DNA from: Hysterangium stoloniferum
Taxonomy: Eukaryota > Basidiomycota > Agaricomycetes > Hysterangiales > Hysterangiaceae
DNA: 64,000 nucleotides
NCBI GenBank assembly: GCA_015178975.1
Contig: WHVD01000023.1
Span: 682,001 to 746,000, forward strand
Reading direction: 5' to 3'
Below the pieces are notes generated by a model that saw only the letters and a program-made list of their open reading frames with translations, did no database searches and was not told where the DNA came from. Below are positions 1 to 9,892 of the stretch, one piece after another. How positions within the stretch are numbered: position 1 is the first letter of the stretch; each line of letters opens with the position of its first letter. A program made the position numbers and the translations under genes.

Positions 1-735
1 CCATATTGAGCATTTATCATCTCTGAACCCTTCTTCAACTCCTCAGGCAATATAAAAGGTGTGGTGAGCTTCTACCAATTATTATTTAATTTTCGCTTTT
101 TTTAATGATTAAATAATTTATTTGCAGTCAAATTACCCTTTCCCGGGTGTTCTTCTCATTCATAATTTTGAAATACACAGTCTGAAGACTATCCTATAAT
201 ATCAGGTATGTTTTGGGCTTTCTCATGCTGTTGTAATATATTTATGCATTATTTTACCCATTTTTGGGTTATTTTAGATCTATTTGTCTGAATTTCCTTT
301 CCATAGGACTCTCCACTGCTTTTTGAGTCTTCTCTGTGATTATAAGTCGAGTATTGAAGGTGATTCCTGTCCCTGTAATTAATCTTACCTTTTTTTGCTC
401 AAATATTATTCTTACAGTGAAATTGACCATCTATTCTGGGCCATTTTGCCTTGATTGCTGTTTCTATTGTTACTGGAAGATATAACATATCTCCAGGTTT
501 GTATTGGTACCTTCCCTCATGCTATTAAAAAATATTTATGCATTATATTTCGTGTTTTTAGGCTATTTTAGACCCATTTGTCTGCATTTCTTTTCTGCCA
601 CTCTCTACTGTGTTTGTGACCACTCCATATAAGTATAAGTGGAGTATTGAAAGTGAGTCCTTTCCCTGTAATTTTCTTTGGCTTATTTTAGTCTAATTCA
701 CCACAACTTTCTGCCCCTCCTTTCTTCCCCCTCTC
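1..735. repeat. Helitron 5' flank with internal direct duplication
   Basis: No gene is visible here. Two diverged direct copies are present, about 205-420 and about 515-690. They share the phrases TTATTTTAGA, CATTTGTCTG (one mismatch), CTCTCTACTG/CTCTCCACTG, GGAGTATTGAA/CGAGTATTGAA and TCCCTGTAATT. The stretch ends in a pyrimidine run and a CAG at about 740 that could be a 3' splice site ahead of the first ATG at 784. It is probably the untranslated leader of the Helitron; I could not locate a 5' TC terminus. Confidence 0.5.
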
Positions 736-974
736 TTGCAGGGTTTCTCTCTCTGCTGCTACTGCTGTGATTGCTATATTAGTATGGATCGAACACCTGA
801 GTGTAATCGGGAGGAGGAGCGAAGGCAGCATAGGGCACAATTGCAAATGACATCTCCATCTGATCGTCATCAACGTTTAGCTGTGAATTCTAATATATTA
901 CTCCCTCCTCGGCCATTTGGAGATCTCCCTGTTGGTAGAGGTCAACCTGATAATCCATTTTTGGTTTCTCAGCC

Positions 975-1299
975 AGGTGGCTCTACTGCAGGTGGCTCTG
1001 CTGCAAGTGGCTCTGCTGCAAGTGGCTCTGCTGCAAGTGGCTCTGCTGCAAGTGGCTCTGCTGCAGGTGGCTCTGCTGCAGGTGGCTCTGCTGCAGGTGG
1101 CTCTGCTGCAGGTGGCTCTGCTGCAGGTGGCTCTGCTGCAGGTGGCTCTGCTGCAGGTGGCTCTGCTGCAGGTGGCTCTGCTGCAGGTGGCTCTGCTGCA
1201 GGTGGCTCTGCTGCAGGTGGCTCTGCTGCAGGTGGCTCTGCTGCAGGTGGCTCTGCTGCAGGTGGCTCTGCTGCAGGTGGCTCTGCTGCAGGTGGCTCG
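975..1299 (+). repeat. 15-bp coding minisatellite (about 22 units)
   Basis: Unit GGTGGCTCTGCTGCA repeated about 22 times, encoding (GGSAA)n in the Helitron frame. An early block of units near 1010-1065 carries AGTGGC (Ser) where the others have GGTGGC. Because 15 is a multiple of three, the other frames and the reverse strand also stay open; those are shadows. Confidence 0.95.
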
Positions 1300-1397
1300 G
1301 ATATAGTTGGCTCTGATGCAGTGGCTCTTTTGCGTAGGCAGTATGAAGATTTGCCACCATTACAACCTCTTAGGCAGGGTCGTGGACGGAGAAATAC

Positions 1398-1625
1398 AGC
1401 TGCTCAATTGCAACGACCAATTTTGCAGTTAGCACCACATATCCAGCAGGGTCATCAACCAGCAAATGCACCTGTTCAGCCACAGGCACCAGGTCATGTA
1501 TGAGGCAATGTAGCTGCTCAATTGCAGCAACCAATTTTGCAGTTAGCACCACATATTCAGCAAGGTCATCAACCAGCAAATGCACCTGTTCAGCCACAGG
1601 CACCAGGTCATGTACGAGGCAATGT
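1398..1625 (+). repeat. 114-bp tandem duplication, one copy with a nonsense change
   Basis: Two adjacent 114-bp (38-codon) copies start at 1398 and 1512 with AGCTGCTCAATTGCA; a third partial copy starts at 1626. At the end of the first copy the codon reads TGA (1501-1503) where the second has CGA, so a single C-to-T transition created the stop. Confidence 0.9.
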
Positions 1626-3202
1626 AGCTGCTCAACTTCAGCAACCACTTTATATACAACAGGGTGCACCTGCAGATGAAGCTGTCCAGCCTGCAGTTGG
1701 CTCTGCTGGAGTAGCTGCTCTGTATGCTCAGTATGCTGCTTTACCACAGTTAGACCAACCTGCTCAACTGCAGCCACAAATTTTACAGTCAGCACCACAT
1801 CCACAGCATGGTCATCAACCAGGAAATGTAGCTGCACCACTACAGTATCACCATCCACAGCAACAACAACCACCTATTTTGCAGTGGCAACCACCACAGC
1901 ATTTCCATCCACCTGGACATCCAGCTCCACAACAACAACAACCTATATTGCAGTGGGCACCACCACAGCTTCACCATCCACCTGGAAATCCAGCTCCACA
2001 ACAGCAACAACAGCTACAGTTAGTACTACCTCCTGCCATTCCACAACTCCAGGCACAGGTACCTATTTTGCAGTTACCACCACCACAGCATCATCATCCA
2101 CCTGGAAATCCAGCTCCACAACAACAACAAGCACCTATTTTGCAGTGGGCACCACCACAGCTTCACCATATACCTGAAAATCCAGCTCCACAACAGCAAC
2201 AGCAACTACAGTTAGCCCCACTTCCAGTTATTCCCCCACCTCCAGCCATTTTACAGCCTGCAGCTATGCCTCCACCTCCCATTCCACAATTACCTATTGG
2301 ACGGCAACCAGTTGTGGAGGACAGGTTTCAAAGACATGACTTGGGACGTATGGACATACAGTGTTCAGACTGTGGAGCTTTGCACTGGATGGATGAGCAT
2401 ATCGCAAATAGCTCTAAGACACATCCAAAATTTGGCAAGTGTTGCAAGCGAGGAAAGGTGGCCCTCCCAATACTTGAGCCAGTCCCTCACACTTTAAGGT
2501 CTCTCCTGGAGGGTAATACAGACAATAGCAGAGAATTTCTCAAGAATATTTGTGCCTATAATAATGCATTTGCATTTACATCACTCAGTGTCAATTTGGA
2601 TGAGTCTGTCTTGCAAGGTGGTGGTGGCCCATATGTCTTCAAAATCCATGGTGAATTGTATCATCAGTATGGTGCCTTGATTCCTTATGGAGAAGGTGTA
2701 TCATCTAGTTATGCTCAGCTTTACATCCATGATCCTGCATTGGCACAGGAGGATGGACTGAGGCAGGCATTGCAGCAGAGGCAGAATCACAGGGCAAATA
2801 GAAACCTAAATAACCAAACTTTTTCTGACTTGCAGGATATGATAGAGCAATATAATCCCTTTATACAACTCTATCTCCAGGCACATGAGCGATTGAGGAC
2901 ACAGGCAGAGACTCCAAGGCTACATGTCAGGCTGAGCTACAAAGCTTTTAATGATCCCAGACGGTACAATCTTCCAACCGGTGATGAACGTGCCGTCATT
3001 CTCCCTGGAGATGGTGATACAGGTCGTGGTGACCCAAGGGATATTATTGTTCAGAGGAGAGGGGGCCAGTTCCATCATGTCCATGATGCACAAGCCATTT
3101 ATACACCCCTTCATTATGTTATGCTCTTTCCCAGGGGTGAGCGTGGTTGGTCATGGGACATTCCCTATGCCAATCAAAATTGGCAGCCCCAGCCTGGACA
3201 GC

Positions 3203-3907
3203 AGGATGAAGAAGGTGAAGATGAAGTACATGCATAAATACTGTTACAAGGGCCATGATCGTACAACTATGGAATTTGGAAAGACACCAGATGAAATTCA
3301 ACAGTACCTTGATGCACATTATGTCAGTGCACATGAATCTGTCTGGCGATTAATGCGTAATGAACTCCACACCCAGGTTCCTGCAGTAATGGCACTTGGT
3401 GTCCATCTTCCTGGGGAGAACACTGTACTTTTTGATGGTGATCAAGGTCCTGCTGAGGCTTTACAAAGGGCAGAGCGTTCAGGGACAACTCTCATGGCTT
3501 ATTTTGAAGCTAATGCCAAGGGTCTCATTGGTTAGAATGGACAGCGTGCCCAGGACACATTTTATATGGACTTTCCTGAGTATTTCACATATGTCCCCAA
3601 GAAGAAATCATGGAAGCCACATCAAAGTGGTTTTTCCATAGGGCACATTCATTTTGTCAATATTGCCAGTGGGGAAAGATTCCACCTCCGTACTTTGCTC
3701 ACTGTTGTCAAAGGTGCCACCTCATTTGAACAGCTCAGGACTTTTCAGGGTGAGACTTATCCCACATTTCAGCAAGCCTGTGTTGCATGTGGTTTGCTTG
3801 AAGATGACCGCCAGTGGCACATGTGCCTCACAGAAGCCAGTCGCATAGAGTCTGGGTTTCAACTTCGCAGGTTGTTTGCCATCATTTTGACCATGTCCTC
3901 CCCATGA
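3203..3907 (+). pseudogene. Helitron segment between Rep and helicase
   Basis: From about 3203 the second reading frame gives KYMHKYCYKGHDR, then EIQQYLDAHYVSAHESVWRL, VHLPGENTVLFDG, and after an in-frame TAG at 3533 MDFPEYFTY, LRTLLTVVKGATSFEQL, ACVACGLLEDDRQWHMCLTEA and GFQLRRLF. These are standard motifs of the stretch joining Rep and helicase in fungal and plant Helitrons. Near 3900 a one-base shift is needed to continue as HELWNDFKAFLCDDL into the helicase frame. Confidence 0.85.
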
Positions 3908-3908
3908 A

Positions 3909-5561
3909 CTCTGGAATGACTTCAAAGCATTTCTTTGTGATGATTTGAAGTTCATACTTCAGCAAAAACATGGCATTGTCAATCCATCACCACACAGGAT
4001 TTATGACTTTGGTCTCTATGAGATTGATAAGATCCTCCGCTATTCTGGAGAGTCCCTCTCACACTATCCAACCATGCCAAACTGCACTGATGTTTGGGAT
4101 GGGATGGTTGGCAACCGTCTCATTAGGGAGCAGTCAGATTATGATGTTGATATTGAGCATGCCAGTGCCCAAGCCAATCTTGAAAAGTGTAATCCTGAAC
4201 AACGAGCTGCCTTTGAGACTATAATGAAAGCAGTGGATGAGCAGCAGGGCAAATTGTTTTTTGTGAATGGTCCAGGTAGCACTGGCAAGTCCTTTGTATG
4301 GAATACTCTGGCACATGCATGTCATGCCAAGGGCTACATTGTACTTTGTGTGGCATCTTCTGGAATTGCATCAATGATTCTCAAGGGTGGTCGCACTTCT
4401 CACAGCACATTTTCAATCCCTGTTCCCTGTGAGAAGGATGCTCTATGTCATATCAAAAAGGGTTCAGAAAAAGCAGAGCTCATGAAGAAGGTCCGACTGA
4501 TTATCTGGGATGAAGTTCCCATGCAGTCACGTTTCACATGTGAGGCAGTTGACAGAACCCTGAGGGATTTATTAGACAAGGAGGATCTTCCCTTTGGAGG
4601 GATTCCTGTGGCCTGGGGAGGTGACTTCCAGCAGACTTTGCCTGTTGTACCAAAGGGTTCAAAAGAACAGATCATTGGACAATGTATCCAGAAATCAGAA
4701 CTGTGGAAGCATATCAAGGTACTCTTCTTGAAAAAGAATATGCGGGTGGACCAGGATGATCCAGACAGTCAACAGTTTGCTCAGTGGCTATTGGATATAG
4801 GCCATGGAAAGGATTTACCTTTGGATCATACAATGGATGTCCCTCCTCATATGATCTGTGGTCCAGAAATGTCTGATCTAATTGCTGAGATATATCCAGA
4901 CATCCATGTGGATAGAGACCAAAGGGATTGGCAAGATGAAGACTTCTTAGACCAGGCAATTCTGTGTCCAAGGAATTCAGAAGTAGATGAGATTAATTCA
5001 GAACTTCTGAATAAATTCCCTGGAGAGAGTCGTATGTACCACAGTGCTGATACTGCAGAGGGAGAGACAGAGATGTATCCTGTAGAGTATTTGAATGGCC
5101 TGAATTTTGGTGGAATCTCACCAAGTCGACTTGAGGTGAAGCCAGGAGTGCCATTAATGCTATTACGGAACATAGATCCACAGAGGGGGCTTTTCAATGG
5201 GACACAATTGTGATTGGTGAAAATGGAAAATCATTTGCTTCAAGTGCGGATCCTGACTGGACCATGTACTGGAAAAATGGCATTTCTTTCACGGATCAAA
5301 ATAATTACAAATGATGATCAACTGCCATTTAAACTGCATCGTATTCAGTTTCCAGTGCGGTTAGCATTTGCAATGACGATTAACAAGTCACAGGGACAAT
5401 CTTTGAAAGTGGTAGGAATAGATTTGAGAATGGCAGTGTTTGGACATGGGCAATTGTATGTGGGACTTTCAAGGGGAAGAAGTTGGAATAGGATAAAAAT
5501 ATTATTAAAGGAGACAAAGAGAACAGCAAATATAGTGTACAAAGATGTATTATTAGATTGA
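3909..5561 (+). pseudogene. Pif1-like helicase domain of the Helitron
   Basis: SF1B helicase of the Pif1/RRM3 type. Visible motifs: Walker A GPGSTGKS (about 4270), SSGIASMILKGGRTSHSTF, Walker B LIIWDEVPM (about 4498-4524), GGDFQQTLPVVPKG, NEQ-type downstream motifs ending in LLRNIDP...GLFNGTQL, then after an in-frame TGA at 5211-5213 AFAMTINKSQGQSL and GQLYVGLSRGRSWNRI. The helicase core is the best preserved part of the element, and the catalytic motifs are intact apart from the stop. The ORF opening at 3945 begins at TTG, so it is not a genuine start but a continuation after the frameshift. Confidence 0.9.
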
Positions 5562-5626
5562 AGTTTTAATGTATTTTGATTGATTGTTTCTAACTTTTCT
5601 AACTTCTAACAGTGATTGTGATATGT

Positions 5627-5690
5627 AAATACTTAGAAATGCTGAGAAATACTTAGAAGTGCTGAGAAATACTTAGAAGTGCTGAGAAAT
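5627..5690 (+). repeat. 20-bp tandem repeat beside the first hairpin module
   Basis: Unit AATACTTAGAAGTGCTGAGA occurs about three to four times, ending in AATACTTAAGAGT, the same phrase that opens the other copies of the GC-rich hairpin module. It therefore belongs to the left border of that module. Confidence 0.8.
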
Positions 5691-5865
5691 ACTTAAGAGT
5701 CATGGACGTGGGGGGGTTTGGGGGGCTTCGCCCCCCAACAAGCCGGAGCCCGCAGTGAAGTTGTGGGGCCAGTGGCGAAGCGACTGCCCCGCAGCGTAGC
5801 AAGGGTTCCCAGGCTTGTCCATATAAATGAATTTTGCTTGGTGGGTTGTGGGTCCACCTTGCCTT
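5683..5865 (+). repeat. GC-rich hairpin module, copy 1
   Basis: Contains TTTGGGGGGCTTCGCCCCCC, a perfect G6/C6 hairpin with loop CTTCG, followed by GCCGGAGCCC and a second stem-loop around GTGGGGC...GCGAAGC...GCCCCGC. The module ends near CAGGCTTGTC. G/C-rich against A/T-rich surroundings. Confidence 0.85.
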
Positions 5866-6064
5866 TTTTAGTAATTAAGGTGCCCAGATTATGTCAACAT
5901 GGAGGCATTTCTGCCAACGCGGAACCAATTATGCCATTGCGGGAGTATTTGGCACGCCGCGGGTGTATTATTGCTGTGTTGCGGGAGCAGTTTCGCTCGT
6001 GTGGAATTATTATGCACACGCGGAAACATTCTATACATGCGCGGAATTATTTTATACACACGCG

Positions 6065-6262
6065 GCATTTTCAACCACGCACCCATCCACCTGCACCCAT
6101 CCACCGCGCACCTGCTCCCATCCACCGCACACCTGCTCCCATCCACCGCACACTCGCACCCATCCACCGTGCACCCATCCACTGTGTACCCATCCACCCG
6201 CTCCCATCCACTGCTTACCCATCCACCCGCTCCCATCCACTGCGCACCCACTCCATTCACGG
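6065..6262 (+). repeat. CATCCAC minisatellite, copy 1
   Basis: Irregular units of CACCCATCCACYGYG, with some units CTCCCATCCACYGC, about 15-21 bp each. It directly precedes the pyrimidine-rich array. The reverse strand gives low-complexity G/W/M-rich ORFs that I do not consider genes. Confidence 0.85.
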
Positions 6263-6267
6263 TGCAC

Positions 6268-7768
6268 CCTCTCTCTTTCCTCCAGGTGATGTGTGTACTG
6301 TTTCCTTCTCCCTCTGTCCTGTGCTAATCTGCCTCCTCTCTCTTTCCTTCAGCGAGTGTGTGTACTGTTTCCTTCTCTCTCTGATTGACCTCTTCTCTCT
6401 TTTGTCCAGCCGGTGCGTGTACCATTTCCTCTTTCTTTGTCCTCTGATCATCCTCCTCTCTTTCCTCCAGGTGTGTACCGTTTCCTTCTCTCTCCGTCCT
6501 CCTCTCATCAGGACCCTCTCTCTTTCCTTCAGCTGGTGCGTCAACCATTTCCTTCTTCCTCTGTCCTGCGCTGATTTGCCTCCTCTCTCTTTCCTCCAGC
6601 CGGTGTGCATTCCATTTCCCTCTCTCTCTGTCCTCTTCTGATTGGCCCCCTCTCTTTCCTCCAGCCTGTGCGCATTCCCTTTCCCCTCTCTCTGTCCTCC
6701 TCTGATTGTCCCCTTCTCTTTCCTCCAGCCAGTGTGCACTCCCTTTCCCATCTCTTTGTCCTCCTCTGATTGTCACCCTCTCTTTCCTCCAGCCGGTGCG
6801 TCTACCATTTCCTTCTTCCTCTGTCCTGCGCTGATTTGCCTCCTCTCTCTTTCCTCCAGCCGGTGCGTGGTCCATTTCCCTCTCTCTCTGTCCTCTTCTG
6901 ATCGGCCCCCTCTCTTCCCTCCAGCCAGTGCATGTACCGTTTCCTCCTCCCTTCGTCCTCCTCTGATCGGCCTCCTCTCTCTTTCCTCCAGGAGGTGTGT
7001 GTACCATTTCCTTCTCTCTTTGTCCCCCTCTAATTGGCCTCCTCTCTTTCCTCCAGCCGGTGTGTGTACCGTTTCTTTCTCCCTTTGTCCTCCTCTGATT
7101 GGCCTCCTCTATTTCCTGCAGGAGGTGCATGTACCATTTCCTTTTCTCTTCGTCCTCCTCTAATTGGCCTCCTCTCTCTTTCCTCCAGCTGGTGCATGTA
7201 CCGTTTCCTTCTCCCTTTGTCCTCTCTCTTTCCTCCACAAGGTGTGTGTACCGTTTCTTTCTCTCTTCGTCCTCTGATCAGCCTCCTCTCTCTTTCCTCC
7301 AGCCACTGCGTGTACCGTTTCCTTCTCCCTTCGTCCTCCTGTCTCTTTTCTCCAGGAGGTGCGTGTCCCCTTTCCTCCTCCCTCCATCCTGCTCTGATTG
7401 GCCTCCTCTCTCTTTCTTCCAGCAACTGCATGTACTATTTCCTTCTCTCTCCATCCTGCTCTGATCGGCCCTCTTTCTTCCCTCCAGGTGGTTTGTGTAC
7501 CCTTCCTTTCTCTCTTCATCCTGCCCTGATTGGCCTCCATTCTCTTTCCTCCAGCCAGTGCGTGTTCCTCTGATTGGCCTACTCTCTCTTTCCTACAGTA
7601 TGTCTACCATTTCCTTCTTCCACCATCCTCCTCTGACCAGCCCTCTCTTTCCTCCAGGTGGTTTGTGTATCCTTTCTTCAGTGAGTGTGTGTACTGTTTC
7701 CTTCTCTCTTTGTCCAGCTGCTGTGTGTACTGTTTCCTTCTTCCTCCGTCCCCCTCTGATCGGCCTCA
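6268..7768 (+). repeat. Pyrimidine-rich ~65-bp intron-like array, copy 1
   Basis: About 23 units of 64-67 bp. Successive CAG ends lie at 6664, 6728, 6792, 6859, 6924, 6991 and 7056. Each unit reads GGTGYGTGTACC, then pyrimidines with CTTCTC and CCTCCT, then CTGATYGGCCTCC, then CTCTCTTTCCTCCAG. This is the layout of a short fungal intron: donor GTGYGT, branch-like CTGAT, pyrimidine tract and CAG. Unit length is not a multiple of three, so no stable protein is encoded. Reverse-strand ORFs rich in K, E and R are shadows. Confidence 0.85.
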
Positions 7769-7912
7769 ATAAAATCAGAATAATTCAAATAAAATATAAT
7801 AAATGAATATAAAATGTTTAAAAATAAAATAAATTGAAATGAAAAACAATAAAATAAAATAAAATTCAATAAATCAAAATAAAATATGTTAAATCAAAAT
7901 AAATAAATTGTG
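7766..7912. repeat. A/T-rich AAATAAAAT block, copy 1
   Basis: A run of AATAAAATR-type words closing the pyrimidine array. The block recurs almost unchanged at 11228-11370 and 14747-14915. Confidence 0.9.
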
Positions 7913-7957
7913 TGACCACAGTAATTACTTGGAGTTGAGAGTCAATTTAACCACTCT

Positions 7958-8470
7958 TTCCATTTGTAACCATTGTTTCCATTTGTAACCATTGTCTCCT
8001 TTGTAACCATTGTTTCCTTTGTAACCATTGTCTCCTTTGTAACCATTGTTTCCTTTGTAACCATTGTCTCCTTTGTAACCATTGTTTCCTTTGTAACCAT
8101 TGTCTCCTTTTGTAACCGTTGTTTCCTGTGTAACTGTTGTTTCCTTTTGTAACCATTGTCTCCTTTGTGACCTTTGTTTCCTTTTCTAACAGTTGTTTCC
8201 TTTTGTGACCTTTGTTTCCTTTTCTAACAGTTGTTTCCTTTTGTGATGGTTGTTTCCTTTTGTGATGGTTGTTTCCTTTTGTGATGGTTGTTTCCTTTTG
8301 TGATGGTTTTTCCTTTTGTGATGGTTTTTCCTTTTGTGATGGTTTTTCCTTTTGTGATGGTTTTTCCTTTTGTGATGGTTTTTCCTTTTGTGACTGTTGT
8401 TCTCTTTTGTAACCGGTGATCCTTTTTGTCACTATTGTTTCCCTTTGTGAATGTTGTTTCCCTTTGTGAG
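7958..8470. repeat. 18-bp arrays (TTTGTAACCATTG and TTTTGTGATGG types)
   Basis: From 7958 to about 8160 the unit is close to TTTGTAACCATTGTTTCC, alternating TTTCC and TCTCC ends (36-bp higher order). From about 8235 to 8395 the unit changes to CTTTTGTGATGGTTGTT and then to a 17-bp form ending in GGTTTTTC. Reverse translations such as KGNNGYKRKQ are repeat shadows. Confidence 0.9.
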
Positions 8471-8519
8471 TGGTTTTCATTCTTTAAATGGTTTCCTTTC
8501 TAACCTACTTTCTGTTCCA

Positions 8520-8720
8520 AAGTGACTTTCTGTTGTAAGGTGACTTTCCATTGTAAGGTGACTTTCCATTGTAAAGTGACTTTCCATTGTAAAGTGACTT
8601 TCCATTGTAAAGTGACTTTCCATTGTAAAGTGACTTTCCATTGTAAAGTGACTTTCCATTGTAAAGTGACTTTCCATTGTAAAGTGACTTTCCATTGTAA
8701 GGTGACTTTCCATTCTAACA
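8520..8720. repeat. 18-bp array GTGACTTTCCATTGTAAA (about 11 units)
   Basis: Eleven nearly perfect 18-bp units, with only G/A variation at the unit end and one early CTGTTG variant. Confidence 0.95.
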
Positions 8721-8738
8721 GTTTCCCTTACAATGGGC

Positions 8739-8835
8739 CTCAGAAATACTTAAGAGTTATGGACATGGGGGGGTTTGGGGGGGTTTGCCCCCCAACAAGC
8801 CGGAGCCTGCAGCAAGCAGTGGGGCAGGTCACAAA
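8739..8835 (+). repeat. GC-rich hairpin module, truncated copy 2
   Basis: Opens AATACTTAAGAGTTATGGAC and carries the G-run/C-run hairpin, here with loop TTTG in place of CTTCG. It stops soon after GTGGGGCAGGTCAC. Confidence 0.85.
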
Positions 8836-8874
8836 GATGTTTCCTTTTGTAATGTTTTCTGTTCTTATGTAGAA

Positions 8875-9036
8875 CACTTTCCGTTCTCCAAACACTTTCC
8901 GTTCTCCAAACACTTTCCGTTCTCCAAACACTTTCCGTTCTCCAAACACTTTCCGTTCTCCAAACACTTTCCGTTCTCCAAACACTTTCCGTTCTCCAAA
9001 CACTTTCCGTTCTCTAAACACTTTCCGTTCAAACAT
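8875..9036. repeat. 18-bp array AACACTTTCCGTTCTCCA (about 9 units)
   Basis: Nine units of exactly 18 bp, almost invariant. It shares the core ACTTTCC.TT with the array at 8520-8720 but has a different unit sequence. Confidence 0.95.
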
Positions 9037-9042
9037 TGAGTC

Positions 9043-9215
9043 TCAGCAATACTTAAAAGTTGTTGACGCGGGGGGGTTTGGGGGGCTTCGCCCCCCAACA
9101 AGCTGGAGCCCACAGCGAAGTTGTGGGGCAGGTCACGAAGCGACCACCCTGCAGTGTAGCAAGTGTTCCTAAGCTTGTCATCAAATAAGTGAAAGGAGCA
9201 TGGTGGGTCCGTGGG
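9043..9215 (+). repeat. GC-rich hairpin module, copy 3
   Basis: Same layout as 5683-5865, starting AATACTTAAAAGTTGTTGAC and containing the CTTCG hairpin, GTGGGGCAGGTCAC and GCTTGTC. Two further perfect hairpins follow immediately: GGGCGC/GCGCCC arms at 9247-9252 and 9256-9261, and again at 9324-9329 and 9334-9339. Confidence 0.85.
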
Positions 9216-9424
9216 CGTCCTTAGGCACTGCAGGCCGTATTCGTGAGGGCGCGGAGCGCCCGAGCTTTTTCCCCAATTTGTGAGGGCACACAGCACCAGA
9301 ACCTTACTGTGTGACTAAGCTGAGGGCGCATTAGCGCCCGAAGGGTGTTATTAGTCAGCACAGGAACAAATCCGGAGGCTTTTTGGCATTTGTGGGAGTA
9401 TTCAATGCCACGGGGCTTTTCTGC

Positions 9425-9890
9425 ATTTGTACAGGCACCACTCCCATCCACCCGCACCCATCCATGGTGCACCCATCCACGGTGCTATTAGAATAAAGAA
9501 GGGAGGTGGATGTGAGACACAAGAAGTGTGAGAGCTCAGACACAGACACAGACACGAACGAGCGAATGCAAATTTCACCAGCGCGCACTATGGACCCACA
9601 ATGGTACATAACTTGTAACTACTGTGCCGAGTCACTAAATCTAACAGGTGCACCCATCCAAGGCGCACCCATCCATGGCGCACCCATCCACCGCGCACCC
9701 ATCCACCCATCCACAGTGCACTCATCCATGGTGCACCCATCCACTGCGCACCCATCCACCGCGCACCTGCTCCCATCCACCGCACCCGCACCCATCCACC
9801 GCGCACCTGATCCCATCCACTGTGCACCCATCCACTGCGCACCCATCCACCCGCACCCATCCACCACTGCGCACCCACTCCCATTCACAG
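9425..9890 (+). repeat. CATCCAC minisatellite, copy 2 (interrupted)
   Basis: CACCCATCCAC-type units at 9425-9485 and 9647-9890, split by a 161-bp insertion at 9486-9646. Confidence 0.85.
9486..9646. mobile_element. 161-bp insertion with LTR-like ends
   Basis: Starts TATTAG and ends CTAACA, close to the TGTTAG/CTAACA ends of LTRs, and is flanked on both sides by GGTGC (9481-9485 and 9647-9651). The flanks join to an ordinary CATCCAC unit when the insert is removed. It could be a very short solo LTR. A chance match is possible because GGTGC also occurs in the minisatellite. Confidence 0.5.
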
Positions 9891-9892
9891 CG

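Larger units (their letters stand above)
784..3237 (+). pseudogene. Helitron N-terminal region, low-complexity head plus Helitron_like_N
   Basis: The first good ATG is at 784 (MDRTPECNREEERRQ). Residues then run through a (GGSAA)n tract, a Q/P-rich tract with repeated PPGNPAPQQQQ units (1400-2330), and a region typical of fungal Helitrons. That region contains a possible zinc site (CSDCGALHW...CCKRGK, 2359-2457), YNNAFAFTSL, FKIHGELYHQ, AQLYIHD and PRGERGW. A TGA at 1501-1503 interrupts the frame; coding resumes in the same frame after it. The frame ends at 3237, where the next Helitron segment continues in another frame, so the junction is both deleted and frame-shifted. The long Q/P head is unusual and may be lineage-specific or acquired. 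Confidence 0.8.
736..5690 (+). mobile_element. Decayed Helitron lacking the Rep nuclease region
   Basis: Helitrons move by rolling-circle replication using a RepHel protein (an HUH Rep endonuclease fused to a Pif1-type helicase). This copy keeps a Helitron-like N-terminal region (about 2290-3170), the piece that normally follows Rep (from about 3222) and the Pif1 helicase (about 4180-5561). The HUH nuclease segment between them is absent: the reading passes from the N-terminal motif PRGERGWSWDIPY directly to YMHKYCYKGHDR within about 60 bases. In-frame stops at 1501, 3533 and 5211 and a frameshift near 3900 confirm that it is dead. Exact element ends were not found; 20-bp repeats near 5627-5690 and a GC-rich hairpin follow the 3' end. 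Confidence 0.85.

Noticed and set aside
5700..5740. G/C-run hairpin as the Helitron 3' terminal hairpin
   Set aside because: The same hairpin occurs at 8760, 9070 and as a degraded form at 12225 without a Helitron before it, so it belongs to the satellite. A CTRR end followed by T was not found.
6257..7431. Minus-strand ORFs of 130-300 codons rich in Lys, Glu and Arg
   Set aside because: They are the complement of the pyrimidine-rich array; unit length is not a multiple of three, and no domain is present.
7958..9036. CRISPR-like array
   Set aside because: Units are contiguous with no unique spacers, and the genome is fungal.
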